Counted from the first letter of the stretch, positions 23,921 through 34,003 are shown. The stretch: DNA of 64,000 bases from Fibrobacter sp. (GCA_024399065.1 JAKSIB010000013.1:1-64000); one strand, 5' to 3'. Made by a program: numbers and translations. Notes: generated by a model not told the origin, from the sequence alone.

Positions 23921-25705
23921 TTAAGCCTTCTTGGGCATCTGCACAGCGATGTGGATGTCCTGCAGCTGCTGCAGGTCGACGTCGCTGGGGCACTGGTCCA
24001 TGGGGCTAGAAGCGCTGGTGTTCTTCGGGAATGCGATGAAGTCACGGATGGATTCTTCACCTTCCATAGTTGCAACAACGCGGTCGAGACCGAAGGCGAG
24101 ACCACCATGGGGAGGAGCGCCATACTTGAAGGCGTCGACGAAGAAGCCGAACTTTTCCTTAACCTGTTCTTCGGTAAGACCGAGGAGACGGAAGACCTTT
24201 TCCTGAACTTCGGGGTTGTGGATACGGACGGAACCGCCACCGATTTCAACACCGTTAAGAACGAGGTCGTATGCTTCAGCGTTGCAATCCTTCAGGTTGC
24301 CGGAGAGCATCATGTCCAGATGTTCAGGCAGCGGGTTGGTGAACGGGTGGTGCATAGCCATGTAGCGGCCTTCGGTGTCGCTGTATTCGAACATCGGGAA
24401 TTCGGTGATCCAAACGAATTCGCGCTTCTTCGGGTCGCGGAGGCCCTTGATGCGAGCGACTTCGAGACGGAGCTGACCCATAGCGGTTGCAGCAATCTTT
24501 TCGGGACCTGCGATGAAGAACATCATGTCGCCGCACTTAGCGCCGACTGCATCGCGGAGTTCGTTGAGCTGTTCGGTAGTGAAGAACTTACCGACCTGAG
24601 TTTCAACTTCGTCATTTTCCTTGACGCGCATCCATACGAGACCCTTGGAACCGTACTTTGCAACGTAGGCGGTGAGTTCGTCGATCTGCTTACGGGTGAA
24701 GTCAACGCAGCCCTTAGCAGCGATACCGCGGATCTTGCCACCAGCGGCAACGCAGTTCTTGAACACGCCGAATTCGCTCTTGGCACCGATTTCGGAAACG
24801 TCATGGATTTCCAGGTCGAAGCGAAGGTCCGGCTTATCGGAACCGTACTTGAGCATAGCTTCAGCCCACTTCATGCGACGGATCTTCTTGGGAGGTTCGA
24901 AGTTCCAAACCTTACCGAGAACTTCGGTAACGAACTTGTCGAACATGCCCATCACGTCGTCCTGGTCCACGAAGGACATTTCCACGTCGATCTGGGTGAA
25001 TTCCGGCTGACGGTCGGCACGGAGGTCTTCGTCACGGAAGCACTTGGCAATCTGGAAGTAGCGGTCCATGCCTGCGATCATGAGGAGCTGCTTGTACTGC
25101 TGCGGAGACTGGGGGAGAGCGTAGAACTTACCAGCGTTCACACGAGAGGGAACCAGGTAGTCACGTGCGCCTTCCGGAGTAGACTTACAGAGAACCGGAG
25201 TTTCGATGTTTTCGAAACCATTTTCATAGAAGAAGTCGTAGACAGCGCGGAGGAAGCGGCTCTTGAGCATGAGCTTCTTCTGGATCCACGGGCGACGGAG
25301 GTCCAGGTAACGGTACTGGAGGCGGAGGTCGTCGTTTTCCTTACATTCTTCGTTGGGGTCGTTAATAGCCAAAGGAGAAGTCTGGGCAGCGTTCAGAATT
25401 TCGAGTTCGCTGATCTTTACTTCGATGTCGCCGGTAGCCAGCTTTTCGTTGGCATTGCCTTCTTCACGGGCATAGACCTTACCGGTAACGCAAATCACGT
25501 ATTCGTTACGGAGGGTTTCTGCATTCTTGATAACGTCGGCATTGTAGTCCGGATTGAACACAATCTGGGTCTTGCCATACTTGTCGCGGAGGTCAACAAA
25601 AATCACACCACCGTGGTCACGGCGACGGTCCACCCAACCACAGAGAGTTACGGTCTGGCCAACATCTTCCTTACGGAGCTGGCCGCAGTTATGAGTACGT
25701 TTCAT
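23921..25705 (-). CDS. aspS: Aspartyl-tRNA synthetase
   Basis: Charges tRNA-Asp. The 594 residues match the bacterial class IIb enzyme with its extra GAD insertion. Seen in order: anticodon-binding OB fold (GWVDRRRDHGGVIFVDLRD, about 24), motif 2 region (FRDEDLRADRQPEFTQID, about 218), GAD domain (about 290-415), and motif 3 (GGLAFGLDRVV, about 529). The C-terminus DIHIAVQMPKKA is close to the bacterial form. ATG 25705 follows AAAGGG. A tRNA-Asp gene occurs twice elsewhere in the window. Specificity for Asn-tRNA as well cannot be judged here. Confidence 0.97.
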   Translation of the reverse strand: MKRTHNCGQLRKEDVGQTVTLCGWVDRRRDHGGVIFVDLRDKYGKTQIVFNPDYNADVIKNAETLRNEYVICVTGKVYAREEGNANEKLATGDIEVKISELEILNAAQTSPLAINDPNEECKENDDLRLQYRYLDLRRPWIQKKLMLKSRFLRAVYDFFYENGFENIETPVLCKSTPEGARDYLVPSRVNAGKFYALPQSPQQYKQLLMIAGMDRYFQIAKCFRDEDLRADRQPEFTQIDVEMSFVDQDDVMGMFDKFVTEVLGKVWNFEPPKKIRRMKWAEAMLKYGSDKPDLRFDLEIHDVSEIGAKSEFGVFKNCVAAGGKIRGIAAKGCVDFTRKQIDELTAYVAKYGSKGLVWMRVKENDEVETQVGKFFTTEQLNELRDAVGAKCGDMMFFIAGPEKIAATAMGQLRLEVARIKGLRDPKKREFVWITEFPMFEYSDTEGRYMAMHHPFTNPLPEHLDMMLSGNLKDCNAEAYDLVLNGVEIGGGSVRIHNPEVQEKVFRLLGLTEEQVKEKFGFFVDAFKYGAPPHGGLAFGLDRVVATMEGEESIRDFIAFPKNTSASSPMDQCPSDVDLQQLQDIHIAVQMPKKA

Positions 25706-26146
25706 TGTATTACCCTTTGGATAAAAAATTTACGGGGTGAAATGTAGAAAAAGAGAACTGTATTTGATGGCTTCCTTATAAAAAACTGCCTGTTTTGACT
25801 TCATTTTTCTCGTTTGTGTCGATCAATGGATTCCAAGTGCTACTTATCACGAAAAATTATGAGTTTATTCGCTATAAATTATGGTTTTTGGCGCAAAAAA
25901 GGCAATTGTTGAAAAATTTTGTAAAAAATGTCATGCTCGTTGTCGTTTCATCGGCGAAAAATGGTGCTTCATCGGCAAAATTTGACTTTTTTTGAAAAAA
26001 ACGTTAAAAAATTGGTTCGTTTCTAAAAAATACTTGTATATTGGTATCGTCAATTTATGCTATCGGGTCCCGTATGGGATGTTTTGTGCTGTGCGCATGC
26101 ATATATGGAACTTGGATGGATAACGTTTTTATTGGAGACAAATAAT
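25706..26146. promoter_or_regulatory. AT-rich intergenic region with direct repeats and V-ATPase promoter
   Basis: No supportable gene in this 441-bp stretch. It contains the direct repeat TTCATCGGC(G/A)AAA at 25947-25959 and 25968-25980, 21 bp apart (two helical turns). The V-ATPase promoter carries TATATT at 26037-26042. The roughly 100-nt leader includes a small TCCC-GTAT-GGGA hairpin. Confidence 0.5.
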
Positions 26147-26749
26147 ATGGCAGAAGATCTGCAATACCTTATGGAACGCATCCAGAAGGATGCCGTCGAT
26201 AAAGCTGAAAACGAAGCTGCAGCAATCATTGCAAAGGCTAAGGAAAAGGCTGCTGAAATCGTGAAGGCAGCTGAAGAAGAAGCCCAGGCAAAGCTTGCCA
26301 AGGCCGATAAGGACGCAGAAGCATTTACAGAACGTAGCGAACGTACTCTCGAACAGTCTGCTCGCGATCTTCTCCTCTCTGTAGGCAAGAACCTCGAAAA
26401 GATGATTCTTGACCTCCTCTCCCTCCAGGTTGAAAAGTCTCTGGACGAATCTACTGTCAAGGAAATGCTCCTTGCTGTTGCCAAGAGCTACACTTCCGAT
26501 GTGGAAGTTGACCTCTCCGAAGCCGATGCCAAGAAGCTCGCTTCCTTCGTCACTGGCGAATTTGCTAAGCAGGTTGCTGGCGGCGTCAAGGTCGAAAGCG
26601 ATAAGGGTGTCAAGTTTGGCTTCCGCGTCAAGCTCGAAGGTGGCAAGGTTAGCCACGAATTTACTTCCGCAGCAATGGCTGATGCTCTTTCCGCATTGCT
26701 CCGTCCGCAGCTTGCAAAGGTTGTCAACGCTGCAGCACAGGCTAAGTAA
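26147..26749 (+). CDS. atpE: V-type ATPase subunit E (peripheral stalk)
   Basis: First gene of the V-ATPase operon. The 200-residue product has a long charged coiled coil (about 5-85, very rich in Ala, Glu and Lys: KAENEAAAIIAKAKEKAAE) and a globular C-terminal part (about 90-200), as expected for the E subunit that links the catalytic head to subunit I. ATG 26147 follows TTGGAGAC; an upstream in-frame ATG at 26057 lacks a ribosome site and is rejected. Named by operon position and coiled-coil form. Confidence 0.88.
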   Translation: MAEDLQYLMERIQKDAVDKAENEAAAIIAKAKEKAAEIVKAAEEEAQAKLAKADKDAEAFTERSERTLEQSARDLLLSVGKNLEKMILDLLSLQVEKSLDESTVKEMLLAVAKSYTSDVEVDLSEADAKKLASFVTGEFAKQVAGGVKVESDKGVKFGFRVKLEGGKVSHEFTSAAMADALSALLRPQLAKVVNAAAQAK

Positions 26750-26762
26750 TTAAAGGCTATCA

Positions 26763-27299
26763 ATGAGCGCTCCATCTTACTTAATGTCGTCGCTTCCCAT
26801 GCTGGAACTGGGTGACGTGCCCCCGCTGACTATGGATGAATTCCGTAGCCGTTGCGAAGGCGTTCTCGACCAGCCTGAGTTGGAAGCTCTCGACGCGCTT
26901 TTGAATGGCGAAGAATCTGACGATGAATTCGTTGCAGCCTACCAGGCTCACGAAATCCAGATGAAGAACGTTTCCGGTAGGCTCCGTGCTCAGGCTTGGG
27001 GCCCCGAAGTTCGTTTCAGCGAACGTTCCTTCCCTGGCTACGACGTCACTTTCGCCAAGATGATTTCAGATGCGTTCGCCAAGGCAAGTCCTATTGAAAA
27101 AGAGCAGGACATTGACAAGGCTCGTTTCTGGCTCGTAGATACTCTCGCCGGTGTAGGGGAGGGTACTGTGAAGCACGTCTACGCTTATGCTATCAAGCTC
27201 CAGATTTGTGCACGTTGGGCCCGCCTTTCTGAAAAGGCCGGCGACGAAGCTGTTATCAAAGTTATTAATGCAAACGATCCTGCCTACGTGCAGGAATGA
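26763..27299 (+). CDS. DUF2764 protein, V-ATPase-associated (probable subunit C equivalent)
   Basis: A 178-residue protein between subunits E and A. It opens SYLMSSLPMLELGDVPPLTMDEF, a typical DUF2764 start, and is largely helical. In Bacteroidetes, spirochaete and chlamydial V-ATPase operons a DUF2764 gene takes this place, where subunit C would be expected, so a central-stalk role is inferred. It starts 13 bp after atpE and ends 17 bp before atpA. No subunit C or F gene is otherwise visible. Confidence 0.82.
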   Translation: MSAPSYLMSSLPMLELGDVPPLTMDEFRSRCEGVLDQPELEALDALLNGEESDDEFVAAYQAHEIQMKNVSGRLRAQAWGPEVRFSERSFPGYDVTFAKMISDAFAKASPIEKEQDIDKARFWLVDTLAGVGEGTVKHVYAYAIKLQICARWARLSEKAGDEAVIKVINANDPAYVQE

Positions 27300-27316
27300 C
27301 CGGAGGTCCATTTTCA

Positions 27317-29074
27317 ATGGCTAGTATCGGAAAAATCATCGGCGTCAACGGTAACTTGATTCGCGTCAAGTTCGAAAGCGCCGTGTCTCAAAACGAAGTG
27401 GCATACGCCAAGCTGCCTTCCAAGACAGCTGACGGCAAATCCGAAATTATTCCGCTGAAGAGCGAAGTCATCCGTATCCGCGGCGACTACGCAGAACTTC
27501 AGGTGTTCGAAGACACCACCGGCCTCAAGGCTGGCGACGAAGTTGAATTCACCGGCGAACTTCTTTCCGTTGAATTGGGCCCGGGCCTTTTGACCCAGGT
27601 GTTTGATGGTCTTCAGAATCCGCTGCCTGAACTTGCAGAACAGTGCGGCTTCTTCCTGCAGCGCGGTAAGTACCTGCCGGCACTTCCCCGTGACAAGAAG
27701 TGGGCTTTCACTCCGGTTGCTAAGCCGGGTGACGTTCTCGTTGCTGGTGACACCATCGGTACCGTACCGGAAGGCGTTTTCACTCACCGCATCATGGTGC
27801 CGTTCAAGGTTCTCGGTAAGGTTACCGTCGAATCTGTCGTTGCCGCTGGCGAACATGTCGTTGAAGACGTCGTCGCAGTAGTCAAGAACGAAAAGGGCGA
27901 AAAGATTGAAATCAAGATGGTCCAGACCTGGCCGGTGAAGATGCCGATCAAGGCTTTCGAAGAACGTCTCCGCCCCACCAAGCCGCTGACCATGCAGCAG
28001 CGCATTGTGGATACCTTCTTCCCTGTGATGCAGGGTGGTACCTTCTGTACTCCGGGTCCTTTCGGTGCCGGTAAGACCGTGCTTCAGCAGCTCATGAGCC
28101 GTTACGCTGACGTGGACATCGTGATCCTCGCCGCTTGTGGTGAACGTGCAGGTGAAGTGGTGGAAACCCTTCGCGAATTCCCTGAATTGATCGACCCCCG
28201 TACCGGTCGCTCCCTCATGGAACGTACCTTGATTATTTGTAACACTTCTTCCATGCCGGTGGCTGCTCGTGAAGCTTCCGTTTACACTGGCGTGACCCTG
28301 GCTGAATACTACCGCCAGATGGGCTTGAACGTGTTGCTCCTTGCTGACTCTACTTCCCGTTGGGCTCAGGCTCTCCGTGAAATGAGCGGCCGCTTGGAAG
28401 AAATTCCGGGTGAAGAAGCCTTCCCGGCTTACCTCGAATCTGTGATCGCAGCCTTCTACGAACGCGGTGGCGTTGTTCGCCTGAAGGATGGCTCCACTGG
28501 TTCCGTGACCATCGGCGGTTCCGTTTCTCCGGCAGGTGGTAACTTCGAAGAACCCGTGACCCAGGCTACCCTTAAGGTGGTGGGCGCATTCCTCGGCCTT
28601 TCTCGTGAACGTTCCGACCAGCGCCGCTTCCCGGCAATCCACCCGTTGGATTCCTGGTCCAAGTACGAAGGCATCATCGATTCCAAGAAGGTTGCCGATG
28701 CTCGTCACATCCTCGCTGCTGGCGTTGACGTCAACAACATGATGAAGGTGGTGGGCGAAGAAGGTACTTCTATCGAAGACTTTATCACTTACCTCAAGTC
28801 CGAATACCTCGACTCCGTCTACCTGCAGCAGGACGCCTACCACGAAATCGATGCAGCTTGCACTGGCGACCGTCAGAAGTACGTATTCGACAAGGTCTAT
28901 TCCATTTTGAAGACTCCGATGTCCTTCGCAGAAAAGGACGTGGCTCGTACCTTCTTCCTGAAGCTTACCCAGGCTACCAAGGACTGGAACCGCGTCGCCA
29001 TGGATTCCGCTGAATTCAAGGATATCGAAGCAAGTATTTCCGCTTCCGTTAAGGAGGTAACTGTCAATGCATAA
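27317..29074 (+). CDS. atpA: V-type ATPase catalytic subunit A
   Basis: The ATP-hydrolysing or -synthesising subunit, 585 residues. It has the non-homologous region of V-type A subunits (about 110-190), Walker [13 protein letters not shown] (about 247-258), and downstream [20 protein letters not shown] (about 336), the arginine-finger and DELSD-like region. ATG 27317 follows GGAGG at 27302-27306. Its last codons overlap the atpB start by 8 bp, indicating translational coupling. Confidence 0.97.
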   Translation: MASIGKIIGVNGNLIRVKFESAVSQNEVAYAKLPSKTADGKSEIIPLKSEVIRIRGDYAELQVFEDTTGLKAGDEVEFTGELLSVELGPGLLTQVFDGLQNPLPELAEQCGFFLQRGKYLPALPRDKKWAFTPVAKPGDVLVAGDTIGTVPEGVFTHRIMVPFKVLGKVTVESVVAAGEHVVEDVVAVVKNEKGEKIEIKMVQTWPVKMPIKAFEERLRPTKPLTMQQRIVDTFFPVMQGGTFCTPGPFGAGKTVLQQLMSRYADVDIVILAACGERAGEVVETLREFPELIDPRTGRSLMERTLIICNTSSMPVAAREASVYTGVTLAEYYRQMGLNVLLLADSTSRWAQALREMSGRLEEIPGEEAFPAYLESVIAAFYERGGVVRLKDGSTGSVTIGGSVSPAGGNFEEPVTQATLKVVGAFLGLSRERSDQRRFPAIHPLDSWSKYEGIIDSKKVADARHILAAGVDVNNMMKVVGEEGTSIEDFITYLKSEYLDSVYLQQDAYHEIDAACTGDRQKYVFDKVYSILKTPMSFAEKDVARTFFLKLTQATKDWNRVAMDSAEFKDIEASISASVKEVTVNA

Positions 29075-30368
29075 TGTTGCTTACCATCGTATTGAACGCA
29101 TCGCTGGTTCTGTGATTTCTTTGCGCGCCCAGGGCGTTGCAAACCAGGAACTGGCTCAGGTCACTAGCTCTTTCGGTACTTCTCTCGCTCGCGTGATCCG
29201 TATCGATGGCGACATGGTTGACCTTCAGGTCTTCGCCGGTGCCCGTGGCGTTTCTACCGACTCCGAAGTTCGCTTCCTCGGTGAACCCATGAAGGTTCCC
29301 TATTCCGAAGCTCTCCTCGGCCGCGTATTTAACGGTGCTGGTCAGCCCCGCGACAACGGTCCGGAAGTTGACGGCGAACGCATTACCATTGGTGGCCCCT
29401 CTGTGAACCCGGCAAAGCGCGTGATCCCCAAGACCATGGTGCGTACCGGTATCCCGATGATCGACGTGTTCAACACTCTCGTCGTTTCCCAGAAGCTCCC
29501 GATTTTCTCTATCGCTGGTGAACCGTACAACGAATTGCTTGCTCGTATCGCTTTGCAGGCTGAAGTTGACGTGATCGTTCTCGGCGGTATGGGCCTTAAG
29601 CACGATGACTACCTGTACCTGAAGGACTTCTTGGAAAAGAATGGTGCCCTCAGCCGTACCGTGATGTTCATGCACACCGCATCTGACCCCATCGTGGAAT
29701 GCTTGCTGGTGCCTGATGCATCTCTCGCTGTTGCAGAAAAGTTTGCAACCGAAGGCAAGAACGTTCTCGTTCTTTTGACCGATATGACCAACTTTGCAGA
29801 CGCCATGAAGGAAATCGCCATTACCATGGAACAGATTCCGTCTAACCGTGGTTATCCTGGCGATCTCTACTCTTCTCTCGCTAGCCGCTACGAAAAGGCT
29901 GTGGACTTCACCGACGCTGGTTCCATTACCATCCTCGCCGTGACCACCATGCCGGGCGATGACGTGACCCACCCGGTTCCGGATAACACCGGTTACATTA
30001 CCGAAGGTCAGTTCTATCTCCGTAAGGGCCGTATCGAACCGTTCGGTTCTCTGTCTCGTTTGAAGCAGCAGGTGAACGGTAAGACCCGTAGCGACCACCG
30101 TACCATCATGAACACCATGATTCAGCTTTACGCTTCCTACAAGGAAACCTTGGAAAAGCAGTCCATGGGCTTCAACATGAGTAACTGGGACCAGAAGCTC
30201 TTGAAGTACGGTCAGCGTTTCGAAAAGGAAATGATGGACCTTTCCGTGAACATTCCGCTGGAACAGGCTCTCGACTTGGGTTGGGCAATCCTCGCAGACT
30301 GCTTCGAACCTGAAGAAACCGGTATTCCTTCCAAGATGATCAATCAGTATTGGCCCAAGAAGGGGTAA
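29067..30368 (+). CDS. atpB: V-type ATPase regulatory subunit B
   Basis: Non-catalytic partner of subunit A, 433 residues. It aligns across V-type B subunits ([12 protein letters not shown], about 91; [20 protein letters not shown], about 130) but has no Walker A glycine-lysine loop, which fits a non-catalytic subunit. [15 protein letters not shown] [14 protein letters not shown] (about 256) is the usual arginine-containing interface. The start overlaps atpA by 8 bp and AAGGAGG lies upstream. The stop codon is 1 bp before atpD. Confidence 0.96.
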   Translation: MHNVAYHRIERIAGSVISLRAQGVANQELAQVTSSFGTSLARVIRIDGDMVDLQVFAGARGVSTDSEVRFLGEPMKVPYSEALLGRVFNGAGQPRDNGPEVDGERITIGGPSVNPAKRVIPKTMVRTGIPMIDVFNTLVVSQKLPIFSIAGEPYNELLARIALQAEVDVIVLGGMGLKHDDYLYLKDFLEKNGALSRTVMFMHTASDPIVECLLVPDASLAVAEKFATEGKNVLVLLTDMTNFADAMKEIAITMEQIPSNRGYPGDLYSSLASRYEKAVDFTDAGSITILAVTTMPGDDVTHPVPDNTGYITEGQFYLRKGRIEPFGSLSRLKQQVNGKTRSDHRTIMNTMIQLYASYKETLEKQSMGFNMSNWDQKLLKYGQRFEKEMMDLSVNIPLEQALDLGWAILADCFEPEETGIPSKMINQYWPKKG

Positions 30369-30369
30369 T

Positions 30370-31002
30370 ATGGCGAAGGTCAAGTTAACCAAAAACGCCC
30401 TCAAGGCGGAACGCGACGCATTGAAGCGCTTCCAGCGCTATCTGCCCACGTTGTTGCTCAAGAAGCAGCAGCTGCAGATGGAAATGCGTACGCTCCAGGA
30501 GAGGGTGATGGCAAAGCGCGAGGAGGAAGACAAGCTCCGTAAGAGCATGGCTTCCTGGATTTCGCTGTATGCCGAACCTATCGACTGGTCGAAATACCTG
30601 TCGGTGAAGGAAGTGCGTCAGGGCGAAGGAAACATCGCCGGTGTTCGCATCCCGACATTCGATGGGGTAGACTTTAATATCAGCATCCCGGACTTCTTTA
30701 CAACGCCGGTTTGGCTTGATGACGGTATCCGTTCCCTGCAGGGTCTTATCTCTCTGCGCCTGGAACGTCGTGTTCTTGAAAAGCAGTACGAACTGCTTTC
30801 CATGGAACTCCGCACCACCAGCCAGCGCGTTAACCTCTTCGAGAAGGTTAAGATTCCGGAAGCCAAGGACAACATCCGTAAGATCAACATCTTCCTGGGT
30901 GACCAGCAGACTTCTGGCGTTGCACGCTCCAAGCTTGCCAAGGGTAAGTCCACGGCTCGTGCCGCTGCACAGGATGCACAAGCAGAGGGGGCAGCCGCAT
31001 GA
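30370..31002 (+). CDS. atpD: V-type ATPase subunit D (central rotor)
   Basis: The rotor shaft, 210 residues. N- and C-terminal helices form the coiled coil: LTKNALKAERDALKRFQRYLPTLLLKKQQLQ at the start (about 5-36, shown here only as the region) and SQRVNLFEKVKIPEAKDNIRK (about 152-172). The tail from about 185 is Ala/Lys-rich and poorly conserved. It starts 1 bp after atpB and overlaps atpI by 4 bp (ATGA), so translation is coupled on both sides. Confidence 0.94.
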   Translation: MAKVKLTKNALKAERDALKRFQRYLPTLLLKKQQLQMEMRTLQERVMAKREEEDKLRKSMASWISLYAEPIDWSKYLSVKEVRQGEGNIAGVRIPTFDGVDFNISIPDFFTTPVWLDDGIRSLQGLISLRLERRVLEKQYELLSMELRTTSQRVNLFEKVKIPEAKDNIRKINIFLGDQQTSGVARSKLAKGKSTARAAAQDAQAEGAAA

Positions 31003-32933
31003 TTACCCCGATGAAAAAAGTTACCATCCTTACGGTGGCTGATGCCGTCGATGAATCCCTGGCCGCTCTCCGCGCCATGGAAATCATCCACGTGACTCCG
31101 CTCCAAGCCGCCGCAGGATCCAAGTTGAACGCAGCCAAGGGCGAACTGACCCGTGTTCAGAAGGCTCTTGAAAACGTTCCGGAAAAGGCTCCCAAGGGCG
31201 TTACCGCCATGGCTTCCGACGCTTCCGTTTCTGGTGTATCTCTGGTGGATGAAATCCAGCAGTTGATGGCAGATTCCAAGCAGGCTGAAGCCGACAAGGA
31301 ACAGGCCGAAGAAGAACTTTCCAAGCTTGCAAAGTTTGGCAATCTGGATCCGGCTACTGTTTCTGCCCTGGCACAGAAGGGTGTCTTCGTCAAGCTCTAT
31401 GTGGCTGACGTAAGAGTGGACTCTTTTGATGTGGATGGCGCAGGCTCTATCAAGGAATTCGGTTCCGACGACAACGGTACCTATTACGCCGTATTCAGCA
31501 CGGGCGAAGCTCCTGTGGCTGTGACTGGCCACTATAGCGAAATCGCTATGCCGGCCAAGTCTCTGGCAGAATACCGCGAAATGGAAGCAAATGCCAAGGC
31601 AACGCTTGCTCGCGTAGAAAAGCGCCTCGGTGAGCTTTCCGGCGTCAAGAACCAGATCGAAAGCCGCCTTTCCGAAGTTACCGACGATTATAAAATGGCT
31701 GAAACTGCTGCCGGCATGGTCGGCGACAGTAACGTCGCTGCACTTCAGGGCTTCTGCCCGGCTCCCCGCATTGCCGAACTTCAGGCTGCCGCCAAGAAGA
31801 ACGGTTGGGGCCTCCTGGTAGACGATCCCACCGAAGAAGATAATGTTCCGACTCTTCTGGGCTATAACAAGCTTACCAAGCCCATGCAGTGCCTCTACGA
31901 CATTATCGGTATTTCTCCGGGCTATAATGAAGTGGACGTCAGCTCCGTGTTCCTTTGCTTCTTCAGCATATTCTTTGCAATGATCGTGGGCGATACCGCA
32001 TATGGTCTCCTGTTCCTCGGTCTTGCATTGTTTGCCCGCAAGAAGATGCCTAAGGCAAATTCCGCCGCATTCCATTTCATCTACCTGATGAGTGGCGCAA
32101 CCATTCTGTGGGGCGTCATCAACGCAAGCTTCCTGGGCTTTACCCCGGAAATTGCTGGATGGAGCTACTATCTGGATATTGCCAACTACAATTTCCTCCC
32201 GGAACCCATCCGTAATGCGCTCTACTGGATTCGCAGTACTGCTCCCACGGATCCGGCCCGCTTCGAAGTCTACAAGCAGTTCTGCGAAGGCTTTACCGCC
32301 TTGCCTGCAACATTCATTCCGAAGGCCGCCGGCGCAAGCCAGATGCAGCACATTCAGCTGTTCTGCTTCTGCATTGCTGTGGTTCACCTGACCATTGCTC
32401 ACGCATGGAACGTGGTGGTTCGCTTCAAGCGCAAGTCCTCCACCTTCATGGCTCAGGTGGGCTGGCTCATGGGTGCCTGGGTGATGTTCTTCCTCGCTTG
32501 CAACATGGTGCTTGGTATCGAAATGCCTGGCTTCGTCATTCCCATGTTCATCGTGGAAGTGGTGCTTCTGCTCCTGTTCTCTGTGCCGCCTAGCCGCCTC
32601 AAGCAGGACTTCATCAGCATCCCCATGCTCGTGTTGGACATTGTGAACAGCTTTACCGATGTCATCAGCTATATCCGTCTCTTTGCAGTGGGTATGTCTG
32701 GTGCCGCCATCGCCGAAGCTTTCAATGGCATGCTCTCTCCGCTGTTTGGCTCCGCCATCGGCATTGCAGGCGCTGCTTTGATCCTTCTGTTCGTACATGG
32801 CCTGAATATCGCCCTCGCCGTCATGGGTGTGGCAGTTCATGCAGTACGTCTTAATACACTTGAATTTTCAAATGGCTTGAACCTTGAATGGAGCGGCTTC
32901 GCTTTTACTCCGTTCGCCAAGCAAAAAAATTAA
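30999..32933 (+). CDS. atpI: V-type ATPase subunit I (membrane stator, a-subunit homologue)
   Basis: A 644-residue protein with a cytoplasmic N-terminal half (about 1-330, coiled-coil segments near 90-110 and 190-230) and a membrane half with about seven to eight helices (about 330-640). FSIFFAMIVGDTAYGLLF (about 325) and SYIRLFAVGMSGAAIAEAFN (about 557) are diagnostic; the Arg in SYIRLFAVG is the ion-pathway arginine. It carries ions between the proteolipid ring and the two half-channels. The start overlaps atpD; the K genes follow after 39 bp. Confidence 0.96.
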   Translation: MITPMKKVTILTVADAVDESLAALRAMEIIHVTPLQAAAGSKLNAAKGELTRVQKALENVPEKAPKGVTAMASDASVSGVSLVDEIQQLMADSKQAEADKEQAEEELSKLAKFGNLDPATVSALAQKGVFVKLYVADVRVDSFDVDGAGSIKEFGSDDNGTYYAVFSTGEAPVAVTGHYSEIAMPAKSLAEYREMEANAKATLARVEKRLGELSGVKNQIESRLSEVTDDYKMAETAAGMVGDSNVAALQGFCPAPRIAELQAAAKKNGWGLLVDDPTEEDNVPTLLGYNKLTKPMQCLYDIIGISPGYNEVDVSSVFLCFFSIFFAMIVGDTAYGLLFLGLALFARKKMPKANSAAFHFIYLMSGATILWGVINASFLGFTPEIAGWSYYLDIANYNFLPEPIRNALYWIRSTAPTDPARFEVYKQFCEGFTALPATFIPKAAGASQMQHIQLFCFCIAVVHLTIAHAWNVVVRFKRKSSTFMAQVGWLMGAWVMFFLACNMVLGIEMPGFVIPMFIVEVVLLLLFSVPPSRLKQDFISIPMLVLDIVNSFTDVISYIRLFAVGMSGAAIAEAFNGMLSPLFGSAIGIAGAALILLFVHGLNIALAVMGVAVHAVRLNTLEFSNGLNLEWSGFAFTPFAKQKN

Positions 32934-32972
32934 ACCAAGGGATAATTCCCGCTAATTAATGAGGATAAAAAA

Positions 32973-33428
32973 ATGGAACCGAATACAATGGTGACTCTCG
33001 CTAAGATGGGCGCAGCTGCTGCTCTCGGCATTGCAGCAATGGGCTCTGCCCTTGGTTGCGGTACTGCAGGTATGTCTGCAATTACCGTATGGAAGAAGGC
33101 TTACGCACAGGGCAAGGGTGCTCTCTTCACTCTGCTCGTGTTCGTCGGTGCTCCGATTTCCCAGACCATTTACGGCATGCTTCTCATGAACTTCATCTTG
33201 AGCAGCGCTGCTGCTGAAGGCTTTACCAACTGGGGCGGCTGCCTCGGTGCAGGTATCTTCGGTGGTCTCGGCATGATGTGCTCCGCTTGGTACCAGGGTA
33301 AGGCTGGTGCAGTGGCTTGCGACTCCCTCGGTGAAACCGGCAAGGGCATGGTGAACGACCTCATGGTTCTCGGTATCGTCGAAACCGTGGCTTTGTTCGT
33401 GCTCGTGTTCTCCATGATGGTGCTTTAA
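32973..33428 (+). CDS. atpK: V-type ATPase proteolipid subunit K, copy 1
   Basis: A 151-residue ring subunit with four helices in two hairpins. The ion-binding Glu is residue 137 (VETVALF, helix 4). The other positions used for Na+ in Enterococcus NtpK (Thr64, Gln65, Gln110) correspond here to Ser63, Gln64 and Gln108 (YQGK), so most of the sodium site is kept. AGGATAAAAAA precedes the start. It is followed after 18 bp by a second, different copy. Confidence 0.94.
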   Translation: MEPNTMVTLAKMGAAAALGIAAMGSALGCGTAGMSAITVWKKAYAQGKGALFTLLVFVGAPISQTIYGMLLMNFILSSAAAEGFTNWGGCLGAGIFGGLGMMCSAWYQGKAGAVACDSLGETGKGMVNDLMVLGIVETVALFVLVFSMMVL

Positions 33429-33446
33429 TCCTAAAGGAGCAACTTT

Positions 33447-33902
33447 ATGGATAATGAACAGCTTTTAACCTTGGCAAAGCTCGGTGCAGTGGCCGCTCTC
33501 GGTCTCGCTGCTATGGGTTCTGCCATGGGTTGCGGTACAGCCGGCATGGCTGCTATCGGAGCCTGGAAGAAGGCTTACCTGAAGGGTAAGAATGCGCTCT
33601 TTACGCTTCTTATCTTCGTGGGTGCGCCTATCGCTCAGACGATTTACGGCATGCTTCTCATGATGTACATCCTGAACAAGTCTGCTGCTGCTCCCGAAAA
33701 CTGGGCCGCTTATCTCGGCGTAGGTATTTTCGGCGGTATCGGTATGCTTGCTTCTGCATGGTACGTCGGTAAGAGTGCTGCTGATGCTTGCAACGCCCTC
33801 GGTGAAACCGGTAAGGGCCTGGTGAACTACCTGATGGTGCTTGGCGTGGGTGAAACCGTTGCCTTGTTCGTCATGGTGTTCTCCATGATGCTGGTGAGCT
33901 AA
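33447..33902 (+). CDS. atpK: V-type ATPase proteolipid subunit K, copy 2
   Basis: A second 151-residue K subunit, clearly homologous to copy 1. The ion-binding Glu (residue 136, GETVALF) is kept, but the Gln of copy 1 (108) is Val here (107, YVGK) and the Ser (63) is Ala (63). If the alignment to Enterococcus NtpK is right, this copy has lost one sodium ligand and part of another. AAAGGAGC precedes the start. A heptamer repeat begins directly after the stop codon, then a terminator. Confidence 0.94.
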   Translation: MDNEQLLTLAKLGAVAALGLAAMGSAMGCGTAGMAAIGAWKKAYLKGKNALFTLLIFVGAPIAQTIYGMLLMMYILNKSAAAPENWAAYLGVGIFGGIGMLASAWYVGKSAADACNALGETGKGLVNYLMVLGVGETVALFVMVFSMMLVS

Positions 33903-33908
33903 TAGGCT

Positions 33909-33929
33909 CGAGGTTCGAGGCACGAGGTC
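33909..33929 (-). repeat. Heptamer array, 3 units, directly after atpK copy 2
   Basis: TCGAGGT-TCGAGGC-ACGAGGT on the plus strand, i.e. CCTCG-type heptamers on the minus strand, beginning 6 bp after the stop codon. Confidence 0.75.
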
Positions 33930-33965
33930 GCTCGTGAGCTCGCTTCGGGAAAATACCTTGTCAAG

Positions 33966-34003
33966 AACCTCGTTCGGTTATGCCGAGCGAGGCTCTTTTT
34001 TTT
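33966..34003 (+). terminator. Terminator of the V-ATPase operon
   Basis: CCTCGTTCGG (33968-33977) / CCGAGCGAGG (33983-33992) and an eight-T tail. Confidence 0.85.

Noticed and set aside
25795..25995. 66-codon open frame in the AT-rich spacer before the V-ATPase operon
   Set aside because: No ribosome site, low-complexity translation, spans the direct repeats.
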